Assembly (NCBI GenBank): GCA_013399695.1
Contig: VXAU01002247.1
Span: 379,153-443,152 of the forward strand
Direction: 5' to 3'
DNA from: Formicarius rufipectus
Lineage: Eukaryota > Chordata > Aves > Passeriformes > Formicariidae
DNA: 64,000 bases
In this document: positions 37,347 through 47,817 of the stretch, piece after piece
How positions within the stretch are numbered: position 1 is the first letter of the stretch
Layout: each line of letters starts with the position of its first letter
The notes under the pieces: model-generated
The model's database searches: none
What the model was told of the DNA's origin: nothing
What the model saw: the letters and a program-made list of their open reading frames with translations, nothing else
Position numbers and translations under genes: made by a program

Positions 37347-39858
37347 AAAATTCTTGTGCTTTAGGGAGATTTAGGCATCTTTGAGCAACTCTGCTGCTCA
37401 CCATATAATGCATCGTCCATACATTTCTCTCCCTATTTTGTCCATACTTTAGATGTCTGGGCAGGGAAGGGAATTCTTCATTTAAATCAAGTGTTTATAA
37501 TTTCCTTCATGCTATTCAAATGACAAAACCAACTAAAAATACTTCTGGTTTACCTTTGTGTGATGACACTAAGGTAATTCACTTCTCTTTGCTGCCTGCA
37601 CTAGCACAGAAGGGAAAGAAGACTACTATGAATGAGCATAATCCCCATGATAGGGGATTTACCTTGAGTCCTCTCGCTTCCCCTGACACCATCATTGCAC
37701 CCACAAGTCTCTTACAGGAGTGAACAAAAGAGAGCAACACTGAGCAACAGTACTGTAACCCTGATAGTGCATTACTGGAAGGTGTTTGGATACTGCCACA
37801 TATAAAGCCTACATAGGAGAGAACAGCAAGTGGGGGAATACTCCCATATTCTTCTTTATGAGGATGGGCAACAGAAGAATTATCCTAATGGTATTTGAAG
37901 TAGTGTCAATATTTTGACTGAGGAGGAAGCCTGATTAAAGAAACAGTAACATTCTAACTGGAGGGACAGTAGGGGTAAGAGCATAAGGAATTCAGAGGCA
38001 TCCAATAGACATTCAAAAATCTATTACGTGGTCTCTCTAGTTCATTGGTTCATAAACTCTAATGGTCATGATCCAGGGAATATTTTGTAGCACTCCCGCC
38101 CCCTCCCCAATTTGGCTCGAAAGTAGTATAATATTTTGATCTCTAAGCTGTGCCGGCTCAAACATCTGCTGAATTAAAATTAAGAGAAGACCAGCTGTGT
38201 GAAGGATAAACAACACTAACTTTATCATCTCTGTTTTTCCCTCCTCTAATATTTTGTTTATTCACAGAACTACTTTATTTTATTGGAAATTCTGGTGTTC
38301 AGCTGCTCTCAGTCTACACAAAGTGTCTTCTTCCAATGGCATGACACCGATCTGCACCAGCTATGGATCAAGGCCTGTGTGTAGGAGACATACTGTATTT
38401 CCTGTTTTCAGCCCTTGATCTCTGGGTTATTATCCATCATGGGTTTGCCAGAGGTGTCTGCTTGCCATGTAACTTTGAACTCAGGCTGGGTAACTGCTTG
38501 ATGGAGGATGCTTAACATGCATGTTTCTGGGTCCTGTATTCACTTTCACTTGCATCTTTCACCCTCTCAGTCTATCATTGCCATGCCCATAAATTTTCCT
38601 TGGGACACACTGTGAGAGTCCACGAGGCATCTGAGCTCACTCCTTCCTGCAGCAGCACAGTGGCTGAAAAACAAGAAGCACTTCTCTCCTCAGGTGGCCT
38701 GCTCTTCCCAGTCAGTTGCACACTGCAGAGGGAAGTAGCTGAAAACCAGCTGTCTTGCCAAAAAGGACAGAAGAATTTCTTGCGGGCAGTGTGACTGTTT
38801 TATTTATTTATATTACCTATTTACCACACTCTAGTCACAAGCTTGATTTTCCCTAATCTTACAAGTCGCCTGCCAAGGACACAGAGCATCTGGCTTTCTT
38901 CAGCAAATAAACTGTTTGCCATGTGTCTGCTGTCCAAAAAGACATGCTGCCCCCAAGTTACAATCCTGAAAAGGATTCTGTCAACATGGTTTATCAACTA
39001 ATAATAATAATAAAAAAAACCCTCCTGTGTTTTTCTTGTAGCTATTTATAAAATGTCTCCAGAAGCCAGACAGTGAATCAGCTTCCTTATCCAACTTTTG
39101 TTTCTACCAATGCAAATACTCTCGGGTTTGTTATTGGAGGGTTGTTCAAAAACAGCTGGGCTGCTGGCATTCAAGCTATTCCTTTATTTAAGGCATTTTG
39201 TTCTGAGCACAAAGACAGATTCAGAGATCATTCATGGTCTTAAAATCAAGGATATACTTAATTACTTCACTGCACTGAGGCCTAAAGCATTTTCACTGAA
39301 GCAAAACTACACACAAACAGCCTTTCCAAACAAGCACACACAAGCACTCACATCAGGCTGAATGCTGGCAGAGCTGGTGCTGTGGTAGCTGAAAAGGGGC
39401 TGTGAATTCCCTCCACCCTACTAAGCTGGAGCGAGTCAAATCAGTCAAATAAGCTGGGGCAAAGACTGTGTATGCACAGCTTTCACTTGGAAGGTGGCTG
39501 TGGCAGAATACGGAGGGAATCGGATCCTCAGAGGTTTCCACACTGGTTGCACAGCTCATGCTCAAGCAGAGAGCACAGGTAAGGAATTTTAGCCCAGTGT
39601 TTTTCAGCCAATTGTGCTGCTCCTGGTACAAAGAAGCCAGTAGCAAACCAGCAGATACCTGCATCCTTCCATTCTCTGCCCTCTCTCCCACCAGGCTGCA
39701 TTTGCCCAGGACAGTAAGTGCTCACTCAGAGAGTGAAGTCCCCATTGCATTTAACAGGATCATTGCAGGGAACTGCTCAGCCATGAATTTGCTGTGAGCT
39801 AACTGGGTGTACTAAAGTGTAACAAGAACTGTTGCTAAGTCTCATTAAGTGCCATAGA

Positions 39859-40022
39859 AGGATCTGATCCAACCCACACTGAAATCATGGCAAAGACTCC
39901 CACGGACTTAAGTAGGTATTAGATCAAAGTCTCAGAGTTGTAAAATCTTCAGGGCAGGAACCATGGCTTTGTTACAATGCACAGTGTGCACTTAATGTAC
40001 TCTCTAAGTAATAATAAATAAG
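39859..40022. repeat. Ancient amniote repeat with L2/MIR-like tail
   Basis: The first half reads 'ggatctgatccaacccacac', 'tgaaatcatggcaaagactc' and 'ccacggacttaagtagg', the pattern of an old palindromic sauropsid repeat ('ggatctgatccaaagcccactgaagtcaatgg'). The second half reads 'agttgtaaaatcttcagggc', 'aggaaccatggctttgttac' and ends in 'taataataaataag'. That resembles the 'ttgtaagctcttcggggcagggacc ... aataataaat' tail seen in LINE2/MIR-related elements. The two halves may be one composite element or two adjacent relics. The family name is uncertain. Confidence 0.6.
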
Positions 40023-42387
40023 AATTTGAAGGTAATTTGATGGTGGGTTGATAAGTTTCCAATGCTTTCCAAAAAACCTTGTTATCCCAGCATACTAATG
40101 TACCTCACCGAAGCTGCATTAATCTTTTTAAATATCTTTTTACAAAGACTGTAAAATCCTGGTTGGTTACATGGGTTGCAATAATTCTGCAGCAGCTATT
40201 CATTTCACATTAACAGTTCAACTTGCCAAAAAAAAAAAAAAAAACAAAAAAAAACCAAAAAAAACCAAAACACAAAAAAACCCAATAAAAAGCCTATCTA
40301 TCTGTTGTTATTCCTTTGCATGTAATTAATGGCTTGCTGCTAACCTCCACTGCACAAAATCTTTTAAATTGTTCTGCTCCACTTCAACTGCTTTTCCTCC
40401 AACATGAGACACAACTCAAAAAGTTATCTTCAAGTTTAGAAGTCAACAAGCTACCCATCACTTTCAGGGCTCTGCAGAGGAAGACAAACACAGGAGTGAA
40501 GGGACAATGGAATCTCTAAAATACACCCCGTTTCCTTGGAGTAACCAACTGATAGGCAAGAACTGGCTCCTGTGGTTCACACTCGAAGATTACTGTAAAA
40601 ACTTTTAAAAGTTAAATGAAGTGGGGTGGTCTTTTTACATAAAGATACCCGATTTAGGACTGTTTCTTCCCTTCGAGTAAGATGTTAGCTGCCAGCTTTG
40701 AAGGAGACATAGACTGGCCCCTTCAGTCTTACCCGGGAAGTGCACAGAGCCACTTTCTGCTTTGTGTTAGTGGCAGACTTTTCCTTTCCATCTCTGCAAG
40801 ACCCTCAAATTGCAATTCACTGGCTGGATCACCATAAGAGCAAAACCTAGAATTCAGCCAGAAATCTTGCATGGAAGATTTAAGGAATGTAAAGGGCAAA
40901 ACTCAGGTCTGCCATTTCTCCACGGCTTAATGTCAAGGGGAGGGGGATGTATTTATCCTACTGGAACTGTTATCCCAGGATCTCTACTGGGATGCTGACA
41001 TTTCGCAAATGCTTCCTCTAAGGTACACTTATCAGTTTGCAAACCAGGCTTCTTGAATGTTCTCATCAACTGTGGGTACAGATAACCAAAAATGACAAGC
41101 AAGCAGAGCACACCAGATTATCAGTTAAATGGGAAATGCTGGTCTCCTTTACACTCACAAGGACTCTGCAGCAACTCAGCTGATCTCTGTCAAATTGCCC
41201 TCCACAAATGTCACCGAGTTCAGGCACCGTCACAGGAGGGCTGAGAATTCTTGTTTTTGCAGCTTTGTAAGCCTAACTGTGCACTGGTAGGTGTGAGCAA
41301 AAGTAATCATAAGTCCTCTTCTCTCTTGGCAGGCCCTTGAGAACCTTGCAGGGTTAGAGGACAGGCTGCTATGTGTAAGCTATCTGCTGGAAAAGGCAGG
41401 TAGCCATGCTCGGATGAGAGCAGGGCAAATCTGCCTAAAGTATCAAAAATTGGGAAGACAGAATAATCGTTACTGAGGTCTCATACATAATTCAGTGAAA
41501 ATTTTGCTCTTCTGCCTGTTTTTCTGATGAGCAATTGCAGTCATAACCTCATCTGAAGCTGAAACAAGGGGATGCGTACCCCTCCAGAAACTCTCATTAA
41601 TGTTCTGCAAGTGCCACTTCACCAGAGGCAAACCAAAGCTACAGTTTTCACTCCTTGTTTTTCCATTTAGCTATTCTGAAAACACACATCTTTCAATCAA
41701 ATTGAGGGTTTAGACAATGTACTGAAAGCCTGTCATCTGACCTCCCACTACAGAACTTAAGAAACTCCACAGGTCACTGCTCCAGCTATCCCATCTCTAG
41801 AGCAGCACCCCAGCCAGCAGAGCTGCAGCAGCTGAGGATGAAGCCCTGCCTGAGAGCATGTTAGAAGTGTTCCACACACTAATTGTAAGTCTTACTTCCA
41901 TTGCCACAAATTCCATAAATTCAGAGTTTAAAGATGTCTTAAGAAACACCAGAAAATATAACAAAATTTGACCCTTTAGCCATCCTAATTAGAATTCTCC
42001 TAAACCTCTGCTCCATTGACTAACGCTTTGACTCTGTCACCTCTTCAGATGTGTTGTCTGCTTTTATCAGTGGCTCAGTTATAGCTATCCTTTCAAGTTT
42101 TAATCCCTGAAACATCCCTATTTAGGTTATCCCTGAGCAGCAGACTGTAGCAAGGATGGCATTGCTTTCCATCCCGCCTCTCCAAGTATCTCCACTGGCT
42201 GCATAATGTACCTCAGTGCTACAGAAGACTTGCCCTCTGCAAGGAAATGAGAGGTTAGTTTGAAGGAGTTCTGTGCGAAGTGAGCTGCAAATATCCCCCT
42301 TGAGATATCTTCGGGTAGGGCAGGAATCATAATTTTACACAAATAAAGATTAGAACATGTGCCACCTTCTGTCACACTGAGACCTTG
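40023..42387. other. Unique noncoding sequence
   Basis: About 2.4 kb. Apart from the A-rich tract at 40228-40290, I see no gene, repeat or RNA. Confidence 0.55.
40228..40290. repeat. A-rich simple repeat starting with A17
   Basis: Seventeen A are followed by A-runs separated by single C or CC, ending in A7-CCC. No processed-gene body is visible upstream, so this is not scored as a retrocopy tail. Confidence 0.85.
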
Positions 42388-42537
42388 TATGGCTGAGTCA
42401 CTGTCCTGGAGGTATTTAAAAGACACGTAGATGTGGTGCTTAGGGACATGATTTAGTGGTGGATTTTCCCATCTTAGGTTTATGATTGGATTCAGTGATC
42501 TTAAACATCTTTTCCAACCTCAGTGATTCTAGGACTC
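42388..42537 (+). mobile_element. CR1 LINE 3' tail (truncated)
   Basis: The copy begins near 'ggctgagtcactgtcctgg' and reads 'ggaggtatttaaaagacacg', 'tagatgtggtgcttaggg', 'acatgatttagtggtgg' and 'gatcttaaacatcttttcc'. It ends in the worn octamers 'agtgattctaggactctg'. One frame gives the CR1 ORF2 end LEVFKRHVDVVLRDMI followed by its stop codon. Only 150 bp are present. The subfamily is close to that of the copy at 11031. Confidence 0.9.
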
Positions 42538-43584
42538 TGAGTGACTGCAGTAGTCAAACAAGGAGGTAGAAGGAGGTTGCAGCATTACTACCTCCCTCTG
42601 CCTCCAGCCACATCCTCCTCTTTATCTACAAACTCATCCTCTTTTATCAGAAGTTTGAGTGGCAGCAGCTTTATTCCCTCAAGTGGTACCAAGGCCATTT
42701 GTGTTAAGCAGGAGATGGAGCTCAGGAACGCTCAAGCAAGAGGGAGGTGGATTGAGAAGGGTCGTGCTGAGGTGAAGTGACTTGCTTATTGCCCCATAAG
42801 AAGTTTGTGCCAGGATGCTGAACAAAGTCTCCTCATCTGAACCCCAGCCCTCACCTTTAACACATACAGATGTTTTTACTTTTCATCTATTGCTACTCAT
42901 TCTGACGTCTGGGCTATTTTAACAACTGAACTACCTGCCCAGAGCAAAAAAGCTGCACCAGAAGATCTTAGCTTGGCTTTTATGCACATGTAAGGAAGGT
43001 GCTTTGCTGTTAATCCATCATTCAGATGGTTGTGAGCATGTTTCCTTAAAGAAAATAATTACAAATATTAGCTATCAAACAGGAAAATATTTGCTCAGTT
43101 TGGAAAGCTATAAATAACCTTTCCCTAAAGGTAAAAGCACCATGAGGCTGAAGTGTTAAGACATGTTAAATAAAAGTTTAAGTATATGACTTTGGAAGGA
43201 AGAACCTGTCCTTCTGAAAACAAAATTATGGGCTGGGAGGTGTGGGGAGAATGGTAAAAGTTGAATCAGAACAAGTACAACATTCACCTACTTATGAGCT
43301 TCCCAAAAGACTTCAAATATCCAGTACTAGTCATGAAGCCCAGTGAGACACAGAAATCACTCAATGAATGTATATTCACCAAAGCAGATACTGTAGTTAC
43401 CATCTATATTTCCTAGTGGCACATTAGTGAGATGTCTCTTGGTCACTCGAGTTTGTCTTCATCTCTCTGTTTTTGGTCCACATAATATCTGTGTTTAAGA
43501 TGAACTAAAAAGAAATTTGCACCTAGTCTTTCAGAAGCAAAGAGACAGACAATTATTACATCTTGAAACACTCTGCAGTTTCAG
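42538..43584. other. Unique noncoding sequence between two oppositely oriented CR1 tails
   Basis: About 1 kb with nothing recognised. The CR1 tails on either side face each other with their 3' ends inward. Confidence 0.6.
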
Positions 43585-43752
43585 TCACAGAATCATAGGA
43601 TGATTTGTGTTGGAAGGCACCTTACAGATAAACTAGTTACACTCCCCTGGCCCCCCTTCATGAGCAAGGACATCTTCCACTACACCAGGTTGCTCAAAAC
43701 CCCATCCAACCTGGCCTTGGATGAAAGTTTCAGTGCAGGTTTCATCACCTAC
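43585..43752 (-). mobile_element. CR1 LINE 3' tail (truncated)
   Basis: The plus strand reads the complement of a young-type CR1 end: 'tcacagaatcataggatgat', 'gtgttggaaggcaccttac', 'catcttccactacaccagg', 'ttgctcaaaaccccatccaa' and 'cctggccttgg'. The 3' octamers lie at the left edge, so the element points leftward. The 5' end breaks off near 43752, where the text becomes 'ttcatcacctacc'. About 168 bp remain, with no coding potential. Confidence 0.93.
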
Positions 43753-44676
43753 CTATCTTAGCAGCATGCATATCTTATTAAACACTCCTGGCTTGGCTGA
43801 GTTTCTTCAGACCTGACATTTCACATCCCAGATACTTGACACTTAGTGACAGATTTGCTCATAAGTCAAACTTTTGAGTGGGTTATTACTGGCACCTCTC
43901 CTGAGATGTTGTACCCTAAAATTGTAGTTTAGCCCATGGCAGTCCATTTCAAAATTTCAGAAGGGTGACAGTACTTCCCCTCTGCTTTCTCCACAGCCTG
44001 GCAATCTAGAGCTAACTTTTCAGAGAAAAAGGAAAAAGGGGATACTGCAGAGCTTTATTGTGGCTTTCCAAGAGTCTCAGTCTTGCTGCTGCAGTGATTA
44101 CCCCGCAAGCTTGGAAGGCATAAACTGTTATTATATCTGACAGAGGCACAGTTTTTTTTATTGAGACCAGGCATCGAGAAGAGATCAAGCTGGGACATGG
44201 TGCAGAAATACAGCCTGGTTCTTAGTTCACTGTTATGGTCCACCGTGCATACACAAGTTTGACAGATAATTTTCTTCCCTACATTGCCATAAGGTTTTTC
44301 TTTTTAAGGGGAGCAACAAAATTATCTGCTCTTAACAAAGCTGTCCAAGCTTGCTAGCAACTGTTGTTGCCAGTCCTTGTCCAGAAAGAGCATTACAAGG
44401 ACACACATTCTTGCAGAGGTCTGCTGGGAAATCCCCTATTGAAAAAGGAGCCCTTGTTTCCATGCAGGACTGTTTATGTACTGATGTGAGAGACATGATA
44501 CCTGCAATCAGCCTGGCAGAGGGAAGCACACTTATTTGCTGTGTTTATTAATTTTTTTTTTTTGTGTACTCTTTCATACCATGTAATTGGAACTAGTCTT
44601 AAAGCACTTATATTTTAGGAGATGGCTTGAGTTTCTGGCCATGGCCCTGGATTTGCAATCAAGAATTTTTAATCAA

Positions 44677-44765
44677 TAAAAAAACCCCAAACAAACAAAA
44701 ACACAAAAAAACCCACAAACAAACAAACAAAAAAAACCAACAACAACAACAAAACAAGAAACCCC
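44677..44765. repeat. A/C-rich simple repeat, (CAAA)n and (CAA)n
   Basis: A run of A8-CCCC, CAAA units, A7-CCC, CAAA units, A8-CC, CAA units and a closing CCCC. It belongs to the recurrent A-tract plus C-block type seen at 6517 and 55205. Confidence 0.88.
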
Positions 44766-45214
44766 AGCACCCCTATGATCTTTCAGGTGCAGACTGGCAT
44801 CAGAATGCCTCCCCAGTATCACACTCAGGCTGCAGATTGATAATAACTGGCTAATTTGCAAAAGCACAGCTTGGCAAACACAGCATTCCTCTAATGGATT
44901 TTTGGTGTGCATTTGGCTGAGCTTTTAAACCATTGTCTGAAAAAACAGGCATACCAATGAATTCCAGCAAGAGCACAAGAGGGATGGTACAGATAACCTC
45001 TCAGGCCTATTACATTTGGAGGCGGAATCAGAGTGACCTTTAAGTGAGTCATCAACAGGGGAGTAGTCAGACTCATTATGCTGCTCTTTGCCATGAAGCA
45101 GCAGGGAGTTGCAGAGTTGCAGAGGCTCTTTTCCTTTGGTGGATAAACTGCAATAGGGAACAAGGCCCAGATGTTGACTTTTCTGATCCACCTAAGCCTG
45201 ATCTCCAGTTTACT

Positions 45215-45320
45215 GTTCTCCTTCTCCATCTCAACTCCTGTCTCCATCTTTCCTCCACCTTCCTCCTTGTCATATTCCAGTCTACACCACCAGTCACACC
45301 CTCCCTTCTCTCTTCACCTG
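45215..45320. repeat. Pyrimidine-rich (CT) stretch
   Basis: Long runs of C and T with few purines, for example 'tgttctccttctccatctc' and 'ctttcctccaccttcctcc'. It is low complexity but without a regular unit. Confidence 0.6.
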
Positions 45321-46479
45321 TATGACAACTGGTTTGCCTTTACTTTCTCCTCGTGTTCCACAGGTGAATCATTTACCATTTCTGTAATTGTCTGATTTAC
45401 TTTCCTCTTTGATTTAGATTCCATGAGGCTTTGAGAGGGCTGAGATATTTTTATTGTATCATGCCTGTGTAGCCAGCAGCAGCTGAGAAGGAGGGCACTG
45501 ATCCCAAATTGTGCACTTCTCACCAGCTCCTGAAACCACTGGACAGACCTCTGCATTTTCATCCCTGCCCCATGCCTCTCCCTTCTCACTTCTAGCATCA
45601 AAGTCATTCTGTATGCAACTGACAGTAGTGACGGCAGAAGGACTACTCAGCCTCTTCTATCAGATGATTAGTCCAAATATAATACTGTTTTTAGTGTTTC
45701 TCAGACCCTTCTTCATACAGGCACAACAGTGTAAGCTAACTACTAGCATTATTAAGCACACTCCTTTCTCTGACCCAGGGAACAGAGGCTACAAACTGGG
45801 TCAAACACTGGTGTAGATGCAAAGATAGGGACCTGTAAGCTCTTGGCTTCATTTTTTTAAGTCTAATGTAAATAGCCCATGGCACCTGGAGGCTGGTGGG
45901 CTGACCCAGGAGTCAAGAGGAGGAATTTAGGTCAGTTTACAGCTCTTATTTTCTATTTGTTTTCAAGCCACTGCTTTCAACTTAAATGACTGCTGTTTTG
46001 GGTCAAACAATAACATGTAAAAGATACAGCAAACCCAACATTTGATTATGCCTGGAGAGCTGAATGTAAGCAAGTTGTTAAGCTTCTCCCCTCTTAGAAT
46101 CACTTCTGTCAGACTGAAGGATCCCAAACTTGATAATTTAGATAATTAGAAGTGGTGAGGGGAGAGGAGAAAACATCAATTATTGCAATCCCCCACCTGT
46201 CAATCTTCCTTCAGCTTCATGAAGAGACAGCACAAGGGTGCAATCCCAATTTAAAAAGAAAATCTGCAGATCTTGGTACATGTGTACAGGCTAAAGAAAA
46301 TTGAGAAGGAGATGGCAAAGGAAACGGTAAGAGTCAGAGGAAATGACAGCATGCCTTTTGCAGATAACACTCTTGCTTCTGTATCATCATTAATTCAACA
46401 TCCTGGTAGAAGCTGCCTGGACTGTGTGTTAATGAGGTCTGTCCCTGTCAGAGACATGGAAAAATGACTACGGTCCGAC

Positions 46480-46508
46480 CCCTGGGGGTCACCAATAATC
46501 CCCCAGGG
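46480..46508. repeat. Perfect 9-bp GC-rich inverted repeat
   Basis: CCCTGGGGG and its exact complement CCCCCAGGG flank an 11-nt AT-rich loop, 'tcaccaataat'. The right edge also contains 'taatccc', a bicoid-type (OTX/PITX) homeodomain core. The left part overlaps a near-palindrome, GACCCCTGGGGGTC. It is the strongest GC hairpin I see in the window. Confidence 0.85.
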
Positions 46509-47798
46509 CTTCTCAAAACAATATGATGTTAAGCCCTGTGTCATGGGCAAATTGGCTTTATCTACCCAAAATTTAAAGTATCAAACAGCAGCCATCATTT
46601 TCACAAGTTTGCCCCTCCCCAGACCTAGATGGTCAGGGCCACTGTTAACAAGTGATCAATTAGCCTGCTTAAAAGCACTGATAACAACATTTTTGTGTCA
46701 GGGTAGGGGAGGGCTGACTGCCAGTACCTAATCTCCCCCTTCCTCACTCGATAATTTCTGAAAACTAAGCAGCTGGAAGGCTGGATGACAACAGCACTAA
46801 AGCTTCTTGCTGGGTTTCTTTACAAGATGTACTCAGAGAAATTAAATGGAACTTCAAGACAGGTAAGCTTGAGGAGTGGGGTCAGACCCCCCTTGCTGCT
46901 GCTGGCCTTGCATGGGAACCAAGCCCTTCCAGCTTGTGACACATGTGCCCCCTCAGGACTCTACTGATGATCAGGCTTGGGGGGATTTGGGTTAAGAAAA
47001 CTCGGGTGGAAATTACCCTTTTACACACAAGATTGAACGGACGGCTAATACTGCGCTGGCAGCTGGGTGTGGATTGCACATCCCAGCCTCGCTGTGATTA
47101 GGTTATTTATTCTTCCCAACGCTGATCTTCCCACTCCCATCAGACATCTCCTTTACTCTCAGTCTCAGGGCTTCAATCAATAAATATAGCCTGTGGGTTC
47201 ACCTTACTTTATATCAGCTTCAACACGGCACTCCTTTCGGCCTTCTTGAGGCAGAAAAATGAAGCCAAATGTTGCCCTGGTACAAGAGATACAGCTGCTG
47301 TGCCTGCAGTTTGGCTGCAGCTGGATGAATAGGGTCTAAACTCAGATTTGCAGGCTCAGGGCCGATCACAAGCTTCGTGGCAGCATGGGCAAATTGCATC
47401 TGGCATGGGAACAATGTGTGTTGCCCCCTTTTACCCTAAATTCTTCCTCATCACCAGAGCAGCAGACTGCTAAGGCAGGAAGCTGCCTGCCCTGTCAGCC
47501 TGTTTTCTTTGGATATTTGTCCCCATATACTCTGGCATGGATGGCCAGGTGGCCAGGCTGAGGCCATGCTTAAGGGCTGGGTGCACTTGAGCTCCAGATG
47601 TGGAGGCTCAAGACTAGAGGGCCACAAGCATTGTAACCCCAGCCACAAGGCTGGGACCTTGGTTTTGCCTTGTACTGTAAAATCCTTCACACTGCTCCTG
47701 TCCTTACAATACAGCAGAAAGTTTCTTAATCACTCAGAAAAGCCTGGGATCTATTATTTGAGGTTTTATAAAAAATAATTGCCAACTTACTTTAAGAC

Positions 47799-47817
47799 TT
47801 TTTTTTTTTTTTCCCCC
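47799..47817. repeat. T14-C5 tract
   Basis: Fourteen T followed by five C, the same design as at 37325. A few bases later comes 'aaacatacaggtttacc', so on the plus strand the tract sits where a splice-acceptor pyrimidine tract could lie, although no convincing exon follows. Confidence 0.85.

Larger units (their letters stand above)
27996..39858. other. Unique noncoding sequence with simple repeats
   Basis: About 11.9 kb with no recognised gene. GC-richer, CpG-poor pieces lie near 28250-28500 and 29550-29950. Open frames reach 129 codons on the minus strand (30336-30725) and 112 codons on the minus strand (39353-39691), without recognisable domains. Listed separately are the purine and pyrimidine tracts near 31.0 and 30.8 kb, the T17-C5 tract at 37.3 kb and the perfect hairpin at 35.17 kb. 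Tiny tandem duplications occur at 34181-34200 (10 bp twice) and 32484-32505 (7-bp period). Confidence 0.55.

Noticed and set aside
44673..44912. Open frames rich in K/Q/N or F/V/C residues
   Set aside because: They arise from the A/C-rich simple repeat read on either strand. The same holds for 55150-55386.
45410..45465. Possible L2-type tail, 'tagattccatgaggctttga'
   Set aside because: It shares only the 'tccatgagg' style word with L2/L3 3' ends. The rest does not follow.
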